Shown: piece by piece, positions 13,690-20,310 of the stretch | How the letters are laid out: every line of letters starts with the position of its first letter | Position numbering within the stretch: the first letter of the stretch is position 1 | Assembly: GCA_934101225.1 (NCBI GenBank) | Contig: CAKOQK010000019.1 | Location: forward strand, 1-22,953 | From: an uncultured Bacilli bacterium | GTDB taxonomy: Bacteria; Bacillota_I; Bacilli_A; RF39; UBA660 | Reading direction: 5' to 3' | Length of the DNA stretch: 22,953 nucleotides | Position numbers and translations under genes: made by a program | Notes under the pieces: generated by a model | What the model was told of the DNA's origin: nothing | What the model saw: only the letters and a program-made list of their open reading frames with translations | Databases searched by the model: none

Positions 13690-14321
13690 TCTTTAATTTT
13701 AGCTTTACCTTTTTTCTCTATTCGAGATACTTTAACTTGAGATATGCCTAAGAGACTAGCAGTTTCACTTTGTGTTAAATCTTCAAAGTATCTGCTTAAG
13801 ACAACTTTTCTTTCTAAATCACTAAGTGTTTTTAAGGAATCATTAATTAAAATTTGACTATCTAGATCCATAGTTGCTCCTATGGCATCAATGTAGGATG
13901 AACCATCTTCAGTTACTTTATCATCTAAACTTACGGATTCCTTGGTAATATTTAAAATATTAATAATAGTTTCTTCATCTATTTCTAAAAAGGTGCTTAA
14001 CTCTGTTGTGGTTGGAGTTCTTCCTAGTTCTTCTTGTAACATGGTGATAGCTTTTTTAATTGATTTTGACAACCGTAGATATTCCTTGTTTAACTTAATA
14101 GTTTGGGAATTATTTACAAATTCAAACATTTCGCCATAGATGTACATATAGGCAAAGTTTATAAAGTTTTTTCCAACATTTTCATTATAGTTACGATAGG
14201 CTTTAATTAAACCTAAACTACCAGCTTGATATAAATCACATAACTCGACGTTGTAAAAATTTTTAGCGACCTTATAAATTAAAGGTTCATACTTTTGTAA
14301 TATTATTTTTTCTTGTTCCAT
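13674..14321 (-). CDS. sigF: Early forespore sigma factor, SigF-like, without adjacent anti-sigma genes
   Basis: A 215-residue sigma-70 family protein. SigF identity rests on its position before spoVAC-spoVAD-spoVAE, as in Bacillus, and on region 3 LGRTPTTTELSTFLEI and region 4 QSETASLLGISQVKVSRIEK, which parallel B. subtilis SigF. It is about 40 residues shorter, mainly at the N-terminus. Region 2.4 is divergent: the usual 'GEI.RFIRD...VSRS' reads GEMFEFVNNSQTIKLNKE. spoIIAA and spoIIAB, normally upstream in the same operon, are absent; the gene starts behind an intergenic region shared with rnjA. The ribosome site is AAAGGAAG. A Spo0A-type box lies about 54 bases upstream. Another SigF/SigB-group role remains possible. 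Confidence 0.78.
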   Translation of the reverse strand: MEQEKIILQKYEPLIYKVAKNFYNVELCDLYQAGSLGLIKAYRNYNENVGKNFINFAYMYIYGEMFEFVNNSQTIKLNKEYLRLSKSIKKAITMLQEELGRTPTTTELSTFLEIDEETIINILNITKESVSLDDKVTEDGSSYIDAIGATMDLDSQILINDSLKTLSDLERKVVLSRYFEDLTQSETASLLGISQVKVSRIEKKGKAKIKEYIKS

Positions 14322-14374
14322 TTTTTCTTCCTTTCAAAAATAATATACTTTTTTATGAGAGACACTTAAATAAC

Positions 14375-14381
14375 TTCGACA
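14375..14381 (-). promoter_or_regulatory. Spo0A-type box upstream of sigF
   Basis: An exact TGTCGAA reads toward sigF on the minus strand, 54 bases before the start codon. A TATATT that could serve as -10 lies 27 bases downstream of the box, with no good -35. In B. subtilis the spoIIA operon that contains sigF is Spo0A-activated. A seven-base match alone is weak; the second box at spoIIG strengthens it. Confidence 0.5.
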
Positions 14382-14539
14382 ATCTATATCTTTTTATGAT
14401 AATTTATTGTGTAAAGTTGATGTGTAAAATGTTTATTAATAAAATAAGATAAGGTGTATTAATTAGTTTGAAGATTTACTTTTATTAGGCAAATGATGAT
14501 GTAAAATTAGTTTGGTAAATCTTAATTTAAAGTGTAAAC

Positions 14540-14568
14540 TAGACAAAATGAAAGAATTGTACTATAAT
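14540..14568 (+). promoter_or_regulatory. Predicted vegetative promoter for rnjA
   Basis: TAGACA (14540-14545), a 17-base spacer and TATAAT (14563-14568) lie on the plus strand, 57 bases ahead of the rnjA start codon. Confidence 0.6.
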
Positions 14569-14625
14569 TATTAAGCAATTTGAACTTTTAAATTTTTTAT
14601 TAAGTTATTAAGGAGGAAGATATAT

Positions 14626-16290
14626 ATGAAAAATGAGGAAGTTACGTCTATATTCGCTTTAGGTGGATTAGGTGAAGTTGGAAAAAATATGTATGTTATT
14701 GAACATAAAAATGAAATCGTTATTATAGACGCCGGAGTTATGTTTCCAGAAGCAGGACTTTTGGGTGTTGATTATGTTATTCAAGATATTACATATTTAA
14801 AACAAAATGAGGATAAGATTAAGGCATTAGTTATAACTCATGGACATGAAGATCATATTGGTGGTATTACTTTCTTACTACAAAATGTTAATATTCCAGT
14901 TATTTATGCATCTAAAATTGCATGTGATTTAATTGTTAAAAAGTTTGAAGATAAAAGCATGGAATATAAAAACTTAAAAGAGTTTGATGCTGATACTGTG
15001 TTAAAGTTTAAATATATGACAGTTTCTTTTGTAGGAACTACACACTCTATTCCGGGAAGTTATGCAGTTGTGATTAAAACGCCGAATGGGACAATATTTG
15101 AAACTGGAGATTTTAAGTTTGATTTAACACCTATTGGACCGATGGCTGATATTCATAAGATGGCTGAACTTGGGAAGGAAGGCGTTAAGATTTTACTTGC
15201 CGATAGTACAAATGCCTGTGTTCCAGGATACTCTAATAGTGAATCTTTGGTAGACGAAGCACTTAATGATGTATTTGCAATGCATACTTCAAGAATTATT
15301 ATTGCGACATTTGCATCTAATATTTATCGTATTAAACACATTGTGGAAACTTGTAGAAAGAATAATCGTAAGATTGTTACTTTTGGTAGATCAATGGAAA
15401 ATGCGAAAGAAATTGCAATTAAAAATAATTTAATTACTGATAAAACAATATTTATTGATGCTAATGAGGCTAAGGATTTAAAGAAGAATCAAATTTGTAT
15501 TTTATGTACTGGTTCTCAAGGGGAACCTCTAGCGGCTTTATCTAGAATTGCTAATGGAACGCATAAACAAATTACTTTGTTGCCTGATGATATTGTTATA
15601 TTTTCTTCTAGTCCAATTCCAGGAAATAAGGCGTCAATTAATAAAATTATTAATAAGTTATATTTAAAAGGTGTAAGGGTTTATACAAATTCAGAGTTAT
15701 CCGATATTCATACATCAGGACATGCTAAACAAGAAGAACTTAAATGGATGCTTAGAATTATTAAACCTGAGTATTTTATGCCAGTTCATGGTGAATATAG
15801 AATGCTTAAAACACATGGTGATTTAGCTAATTTATGTGGAATACCTAAAGAAAATATCTTTATTTGTAAAAATGGGGATTCTGTTGAATTAACTAAAGAC
15901 GGAGCAAGAATTGGTAAGCATATCCAAGCAGGTGATATATATGTTGATGGATCTAGAATTGGAGATGTTGGATCTTCTGTTATTAGAGATCGTCAATTTA
16001 TGTCTAAAGAAGGTATTTTATGTGTTATTATAAATGTTAATCCAAATACGAGAGAACTTTTACTTAAACCAAATATTACTACTAGAGGATTTATTTTAGT
16101 TAATGAGAATGCGGAATTAATTAAAAATATCGAAGATAAAGTTAATAGTGTCGTAAGAGAATCTCTTAAAAATGGTTATAGTTATGTAGATTTAAAAAAT
16201 CAAATTATTTTAGAATTATCACCATTTATTAATGAGTTAACAGGTAGAAGGCCTATAATTATACCAGTTATAATGGAAGTTAAAAATTAA
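14626..16290 (+). CDS. rnjA: Ribonuclease J
   Basis: A 554-residue metallo-beta-lactamase/beta-CASP ribonuclease with 5' exonuclease and endonuclease activity in mRNA decay and rRNA maturation. The metal-binding HGHEDHIGG is at 72-80. Other motifs are FVGTTHSIPGSY, ETGDFKFD, SGHAKQEEL in the beta-CASP region and PVHGEYRML. The C-terminal domain is complete, and the length matches RNase J1/J2. The intact HxHxDH site favours the J1 type. The start has a near-perfect AAGGAGGA. It ends at a strong terminator whose hairpin reaches into the next gene. Confidence 0.94.
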   Translation: MKNEEVTSIFALGGLGEVGKNMYVIEHKNEIVIIDAGVMFPEAGLLGVDYVIQDITYLKQNEDKIKALVITHGHEDHIGGITFLLQNVNIPVIYASKIACDLIVKKFEDKSMEYKNLKEFDADTVLKFKYMTVSFVGTTHSIPGSYAVVIKTPNGTIFETGDFKFDLTPIGPMADIHKMAELGKEGVKILLADSTNACVPGYSNSESLVDEALNDVFAMHTSRIIIATFASNIYRIKHIVETCRKNNRKIVTFGRSMENAKEIAIKNNLITDKTIFIDANEAKDLKKNQICILCTGSQGEPLAALSRIANGTHKQITLLPDDIVIFSSSPIPGNKASINKIINKLYLKGVRVYTNSELSDIHTSGHAKQEELKWMLRIIKPEYFMPVHGEYRMLKTHGDLANLCGIPKENIFICKNGDSVELTKDGARIGKHIQAGDIYVDGSRIGDVGSSVIRDRQFMSKEGILCVIINVNPNTRELLLKPNITTRGFILVNENAELIKNIEDKVNSVVRESLKNGYSYVDLKNQIILELSPFINELTGRRPIIIPVIMEVKN

Positions 16291-16300
16291 CATATTTTAG

Positions 16301-16335
16301 AATCTATCATACTATATAGTATGGTAGATTTTTTT
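16301..16335 (+). terminator. rnjA terminator overlapping the ZIP start codon
   Basis: AATCTATCATACT (16301-16313) pairs with AGTATGGTAGATT (16318-16330), 13 pairs with one wobble and an ATAT loop, followed by a run of T through 16335. The ATG of the downstream ZIP gene (16321) lies within the 3' arm. Confidence 0.8.
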
Positions 16336-17121
16336 ATTAATTTAAATCCAATTTATCAGGCATTGCTTGCTTGTACATTTACATTTTTGGTTACAGCACT
16401 AGGTGCTGCTCTTGTATTTTTGGTTAAAAAAGTTAATCAAAATTTAATGGATATTCTTCTTAGTATATCTGCTGGTATTATGCTTTCAAGTTCAATTTTT
16501 TCTTTAATTATTCCAGCACTGGATAGTTCGGATGATATTGGTTGTAATGCATCTATACTACTTTCTATTGGAATTATGGTTGGGGCTTTATTAATTTATT
16601 TTTGCGATTATTTGTATAATAAGAAAGAAAAAAAATTAAAGAAAATAAAAAGAAATAAGAAAAAAAATAATGTTAATAATTTATTAATTTCGATGACTAT
16701 TCATAATTTTCCTGAAGGAATGGCAATTGGTGTTGCTTTTGCGGGTGTATATTATGGGAGTATTTCAAGTATTACGGCTGCTATATCATTAGCAATAGGA
16801 ATTGGTATTCAAAATTTTCCAGAAGGTTCTGCTATTAGTTTTCCATTATATAAAAATGGTTATAGTAAATTTAAATCATTTGTTATTGGTGGATTAACTG
16901 CTATAGTTGAACCAATTGGTGGAGTTATTGGAGTTTTAATTGCTCTTAGATTACCTATTTTATTACCATTTTTACTATCTTTAGCTGCTGGATCAATGTT
17001 TTATGTAATTGTTACGGAATTAGTGCCTGAGGCAATGCAAAATAAAAATAAAGAACGTATGGCTCTTTATTTAATAATTGGATTTATTATAATGATGTTT
17101 TTAGATATCTCTTTAGGATGA
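16321..17121 (+). CDS. ZIP family divalent metal transporter
   Basis: A 266-residue inner-membrane transporter for zinc or related divalent cations. About eight helices are predicted. The metal-binding helices contain HNFPEG (128-133, helix IV) and QNFPEG (164-169, helix V), the core ZIP motifs. A Lys-rich loop (101-116) replaces the usual His-rich loop. The N-terminus NPIYQALLACTFTF.VTALGA is typical of bacterial ZIP/GufA-like proteins, so a start near 16321 is needed. However, there is no Shine-Dalgarno, and the ATG is inside the rnjA terminator stem. The last 9 bases overlap the convergent pseudouridine synthase gene. Confidence 0.88.
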   Translation: MVDFFINLNPIYQALLACTFTFLVTALGAALVFLVKKVNQNLMDILLSISAGIMLSSSIFSLIIPALDSSDDIGCNASILLSIGIMVGALLIYFCDYLYNKKEKKLKKIKRNKKKNNVNNLLISMTIHNFPEGMAIGVAFAGVYYGSISSITAAISLAIGIGIQNFPEGSAISFPLYKNGYSKFKSFVIGGLTAIVEPIGGVIGVLIALRLPILLPFLLSLAAGSMFYVIVTELVPEAMQNKNKERMALYLIIGFIIMMFLDISLG

Positions 17122-17131
17122 TATCTTTTTT
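17103..17131 (+). terminator. Terminator of the first ZIP gene
   Basis: AGATATC (17103-17109) pairs with GATATCT (17120-17126) over a 10-base loop and is followed by a T-run through 17131. It spans the overlapping 3' ends of the two convergent genes. Confidence 0.65.
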
Positions 17132-17772
17132 ATTTCAAATATTTCAGCAAATTCTTTTGGAACTTTAGTAGTAAGTTCAATTTGAGCATTGGTAATTGGA
17201 TGATTAAATTTTAAATAATAATTATGAAGTCCTAATCTACTAATGGGATTTTTGGTTGCACCATATTTTTTATCTCCTATTAAAGGATGTCCCAAACTAG
17301 AAAGGGTTGCTCTAATTTGATTTTTTCTTCCTGTTTTGATGTTAATATCTAACAATGTATATTTATTAGTATTTTTAATAGGAGTGTAATCAGTGATACA
17401 TTTTTTACCTTTGTTTTTATCATTTGTAACATATGTTTTTAAATCTTTTCCTTCATATATATAGTTAATAACTTTATTTGGTTCTTCAATTTTACCAATA
17501 ACTACTCCATAATATTTTCTTATTACTTTATCCCAAGTTGATTGAAATCTTAATTTTGCTTTTTCATTTTTTGCAAATACGACAAATCCGGATGTGTCTT
17601 TATCTAATCTATTTACAATAAATACTTTTTGATTCTTTTTGTGTAAATAATTATAGACTTCATGATAAAGTGTTTTTTCTTTTTCTTTATCTGTTGCGAT
17701 TGTTAAAACTCCAGATGGTTTATTTATTACTAAAATATTTTTATCTTCAAAAGCAATATTTAATTTTTTCAT
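17113..17772 (-). CDS. RluA-family pseudouridine synthase without S4 domain
   Basis: A 219-residue RNA pseudouridine synthase. It begins directly with the catalytic domain (LVINKPSGVLT at 14-24) and has NRLDKDTSGFVVFAKN with D57 as the catalytic aspartate, then IKTGRKNQIRATL. HRLD is replaced by NRLD. The lack of the S4 domain and the short length separate it from the RluD protein in this window; the target could be 23S rRNA or tRNA. It starts one base after the yebC stop, with only a weak AAAGAAG, implying coupling to yebC. The 3' end overlaps the ZIP gene by 9 bases. Confidence 0.9.
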   Translation of the reverse strand: MKKLNIAFEDKNILVINKPSGVLTIATDKEKEKTLYHEVYNYLHKKNQKVFIVNRLDKDTSGFVVFAKNEKAKLRFQSTWDKVIRKYYGVVIGKIEEPNKVINYIYEGKDLKTYVTNDKNKGKKCITDYTPIKNTNKYTLLDINIKTGRKNQIRATLSSLGHPLIGDKKYGATKNPISRLGLHNYYLKFNHPITNAQIELTTKVPKEFAEIFEIKKISS

Positions 17773-17773
17773 A

Positions 17774-18490
17774 TTAATCTTCTTTAACGTTTGTATAGAT
17801 AGCAGTTACATCGTCTATTTCTTCTAACATATTGTAAAGACGATCATATAGTTCTTTATCTTCGCCAGTTAGAGTTATTTCTTCTTTAGCAAAGTTTCCA
17901 ATTTCATCATAAATGTATTCAACATTCGGTTCTATTTTTTCAATAACGTCTTTAACATGATGAAAATCAGTTGGATTACATGATATGGTGATTTTACCAT
18001 TTTCATTATTGAAATCTACTAATTCGATTCCTTCATTTAATAATGCTTCAAAGATTTCTTCTTCTTTATCGCTATTAAATACAATTACACCTAGATAATC
18101 ATAATTATATGATACTGAATTGGTTACACCTAATGATTTATGAACTTTATTAAATGCTGTTCTAACAAAACTTACAGTACGATTTACATTGTCTGTTAAT
18201 GTTTTAACTATAAATGTACTATTTCCTGGACCAAATCCTTCATAAATTACTTCTTGATAGTCTTCTCCACCGGCTCCTTTAGCCTTATCGATTGCTCTAT
18301 TTATGATATCACTAGGTACTTGTTCTTTTTTAGCTTTTTCACAAACTCTTTTTAAATTAATATTTGTTTCGATTTCAGGATTTCCTTTAGCGGCTAAATA
18401 TATTTCTTTGGCGTAATTACTGTATAATTTAGCTTTCATTGCTCCTGTTTTTTGAATACTCGCTTTTCTTACTTCATATGCTCTTCCCAT
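17774..18490 (-). CDS. yebC: YebC/PmpR family protein (YeeI/YeeN subgroup)
   Basis: A 238-residue protein of the YebC/TACO1 family, historically annotated as a transcription regulator and more recently linked to translation of difficult (for example Pro-rich) stretches. The typical start MGRAYEVRKASIQKTGAMKA is the YeeI/YeeN variant of the usual 'AGHSKWANIKHRK'. Further motifs are NINLKRVCEKAKKEQVPSDI, YEGFGPGNSTFIVKTLTDN and NRTVSFVRTAFNK. The ribosome site is AGAAGGA. It lies between a ZIP gene (21-base gap) and the pseudouridine synthase gene (1-base gap), probably one operon. Confidence 0.92.
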   Translation of the reverse strand: MGRAYEVRKASIQKTGAMKAKLYSNYAKEIYLAAKGNPEIETNINLKRVCEKAKKEQVPSDIINRAIDKAKGAGGEDYQEVIYEGFGPGNSTFIVKTLTDNVNRTVSFVRTAFNKVHKSLGVTNSVSYNYDYLGVIVFNSDKEEEIFEALLNEGIELVDFNNENGKITISCNPTDFHHVKDVIEKIEPNVEYIYDEIGNFAKEEITLTGEDKELYDRLYNMLEEIDDVTAIYTNVKED

Positions 18491-18511
18491 ATATATTTCC
18501 TTCTTTCTTTA

Positions 18512-19243
18512 TTATATTATTAGGCCAATAATCATTACGATTAGGCCAATTATTATTCCAATGATACTTGATTTATTAAAATTTTCTTTTAATTCAGTGA
18601 ATAATTCAAATATTAGAAGATATAAAATCATTCCTAAAGATAAGCTTAACATGAAACCTAACAATAGGTCTGTCATGTATTTTTCAAAGAGTAAAATTAT
18701 TAAACCTCCAATAAAAGTAGAAAATGTTAATAAAGTTAGGTATATCCACTTTTTATTTGTTTTTTCTTTATTTAATAGGGTTGTTATTTCAATACCAAAA
18801 GGGATATTGTGCATTCCAACACCAAATAGACATAATAGGCCTGATTTTAAATCACTAGATGATATGGCATAAATACTTATTCCTTCAACGATGTTGTGTA
18901 AAATAAGCGCTAATGAGGTAATTATGCCGATATGATTCAAATGTTTTTCATGATGTTCTAAATTTTCATAATGATTGTGATTTGGTATTAATTTCTCTAA
19001 TAGTAAAATACTTAAAAATCCGGCTAATATGCCAATAAATAATAAGTATATTTTTTCAGTTCCTAACATTTCTAAACATTCAGGAAGAATATCAAATATT
19101 GCCAAATATATTAGTACTATAAATGCGGATGCAACACTAATGTTGACTAGTGATTTATTATTTTTATTTTTTAATGATATTAGAACACCTATAAAAAAGA
19201 ATAAACCAGCTATTAAATTTAATAATAATTTTATTTTTATCAC
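18512..19243 (-). CDS. ZIP family metal transporter with His-rich loop
   Basis: A 243-residue membrane protein with about eight helices. It contains a His-rich cytosolic loop (HNHYENLEHHEKHLNH, about 88-103) and the ZIP core motifs HNIVEG and HNIPFGIEI, so zinc or a related divalent metal is the likely substrate. Its sequence is quite different from the ZIP protein at 16321, so the two are paralogues rather than a recent duplication. The nominal start is GTG at 19243, but that GTG is part of the AGAGGTGAT ribosome site. The ATA codon at 19232-19234 is the codon with ideal spacing. It is the first gene of a likely operon with yebC and the synthase. Confidence 0.85.
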   Translation of the reverse strand: MIKIKLLLNLIAGLFFFIGVLISLKNKNNKSLVNISVASAFIVLIYLAIFDILPECLEMLGTEKIYLLFIGILAGFLSILLLEKLIPNHNHYENLEHHEKHLNHIGIITSLALILHNIVEGISIYAISSSDLKSGLLCLFGVGMHNIPFGIEITTLLNKEKTNKKWIYLTLLTFSTFIGGLIILLFEKYMTDLLLGFMLSLSLGMILYLLIFELFTELKENFNKSSIIGIIIGLIVMIIGLII

Positions 19244-19259
19244 CTCTTTGTACGTAACT

Positions 19260-19265
19260 ATTATA
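19260..19265 (-). promoter_or_regulatory. Predicted -10 element for the ZIP-yebC operon
   Basis: A minus-strand TATAAT lies 16 bases upstream of the AGAGGTGAT ribosome site. No clear -35 is seen 17 bases upstream, so only the -10 is claimed. Confidence 0.4.
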
Positions 19266-19279
19266 CAAGAATAATTGGA

Positions 19280-19308
19280 AAATAAAAACCCTTTATTTGT
19301 TTGGGTTT
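19280..19308 (-). terminator. Terminator of the 34-residue peptide gene
   Basis: On the minus strand, AAACCC (19303-19308) pairs with GGGTTT (19286-19291) over an 11-base A-rich loop, followed by TTATTTT. It lies immediately downstream of the stop codon at 19312. Confidence 0.7.
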
Positions 19309-19311
19309 AAA

Positions 19312-19416
19312 TTATTTTGATAGTAAAATAATATACAGTACTGAAATTAAAACTGGTAAAATTATAGCAAGTGATACTAGTATATAAAATTTAATATCTT
19401 TTTCTTTTTTCTTCAT
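19312..19416 (-). CDS. 34-residue single-pass membrane peptide, unrecognised
   Basis: The ORF encodes a peptide with a basic N-terminus (MKKKEKDIK), one hydrophobic helix (about residues 10-32, FYILVSLAIILPVLISVLY) and a short SK tail. It is bounded by a good terminator just after the stop. Upstream is a possible promoter, TTGAAA (19454-19459) and TAATAT (19431-19436) with a 17-base spacer. The ribosome site is weak (GATGGA). It could be a small regulatory membrane peptide; no antisense RNA comparable to the 4005 locus was found. Whether it is a real gene rests mainly on the flanking signals. Confidence 0.5.
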   Translation of the reverse strand: MKKKEKDIKFYILVSLAIILPVLISVLYIILLSK

Positions 19417-19487
19417 ATTCCATCTATTACATATTACTATATAAGAGACATTTTTTCAAGTTAATAAAATTTAATTAATCATTGTAG

Positions 19488-20273
19488 TTATTTTAAATTT
19501 TTTATTTTATTGATGCCTAACTTTAGTGCTTTATCATGAGATCCAGAAATATGATATGTTTCTACATCATTTAGTTCTTGGGATTCCAATGGTACTATTC
19601 CATCTCCATTAATTTTCATCACTTTGTTAAAGAAATAAAGAAATAAGTCCATTAAATCCTCACATGAAGTTATATGATCAAGTGATGCGGTAATATTGAT
19701 GTGATTTTCTAATTTTGATAAAGTAAAATTTTTAATGAATTCTGAATTTGGTGCAATATCTTTATCAACGTTATGATTACTAAAAATCTTGGTGTAAATA
19801 TAAATTAATAATTTATATTTAAGTTCTTTTTCCATCATAGATTTGTCGGCAACTTTTGTTCCTTTAAATGGAGAAGAAATAGTTATTAGACTAACTTTTC
19901 GATTACATAATTCGGTTGTTTTATATAAACATGGACCACATTTAGAATGACCTATTAAATATATTTGATTAAAAGAATCTGATAAGTTATTTACAAAATC
20001 TGTTATTTCTTCACTAGAAATAGTTAAACCAGCACATTCAAATGTAAAGTAAAATGTATAAACTGTTGCATCGGTATCAAAGTCAACTTCAAAGGTTTTC
20101 ATACCTGGGTCGTGACTAACTATTTCATTATTTTCATTTACACTTAAAGAGTTTCCTTTTCCAATAAGAAGACACTTTTTATTACTACCTTCTTTAATTT
20201 TCTGGATTATTATATTTTTAGTTTTAAATACAACATTTGGTAGTATGTCATTTGTTTTAATTTCTTGGTTCAT
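19488..20273 (-). CDS. Alpha/beta-hydrolase, lipase/esterase-like
   Basis: A 261-residue protein with an alpha/beta-hydrolase pattern. The nucleophile elbow is IGHSKCG, with S110. The downstream strand motif ISSPFKGT resembles 'SPH.G' of lipases. The acid is probably D224 in NGDGIVPLES, and the base H246 in ISGSHDKAL. No signal peptide is seen, so it is probably cytosolic. The substrate is unknown. It follows tsaD by 37 bases without an evident terminator and has AAGGATGA before the ATG, so it may be the last gene of the tsaB-rimI-tsaD transcript. Confidence 0.75.
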   Translation of the reverse strand: MNQEIKTNDILPNVVFKTKNIIIQKIKEGSNKKCLLIGKGNSLSVNENNEIVSHDPGMKTFEVDFDTDATVYTFYFTFECAGLTISSEEITDFVNNLSDSFNQIYLIGHSKCGPCLYKTTELCNRKVSLITISSPFKGTKVADKSMMEKELKYKLLIYIYTKIFSNHNVDKDIAPNSEFIKNFTLSKLENHINITASLDHITSCEDLMDLFLYFFNKVMKINGDGIVPLESQELNDVETYHISGSHDKALKLGINKIKNLK

Positions 20274-20310
20274 TATAAATCATCCTTATTCCATACTGAT
20301 TTTGATTTTA

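Larger units (their letters stand above)
14322..14625. other. Divergent sigF/rnjA intergenic region with repeats
   Basis: This 304-base, very AT-rich stretch has no supportable gene. It holds the sigF upstream region, the rnjA promoter and several repeats. AATTAGTTTG occurs twice (14461-14470 and 14505-14514). The first copy is followed by AAGATTTAC (14471-14479), the second by its reverse complement GTAAATCTT (14515-14523). TGTGTAAA occurs at 14408 and 14421, with an AGTGTAAA variant at 14531. The repeats look like protein-binding or operator sequence, but no regulator can be named. Confidence 0.5.

Noticed and set aside
14408..14538. TGTGTAAA repeats as DnaA boxes or an origin
   Set aside because: The best copies match the DnaA box at only about 6-7 of 9 positions, there is no dnaA/dnaN nearby, and no unwinding-element cluster is distinct from the general AT-richness.
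19440..19500. AAAATTTAA/TTAAATTTT hairpin as terminator of the hydrolase gene
   Set aside because: The stem is A/T only and lacks a following T-run; chance is likely in this composition.
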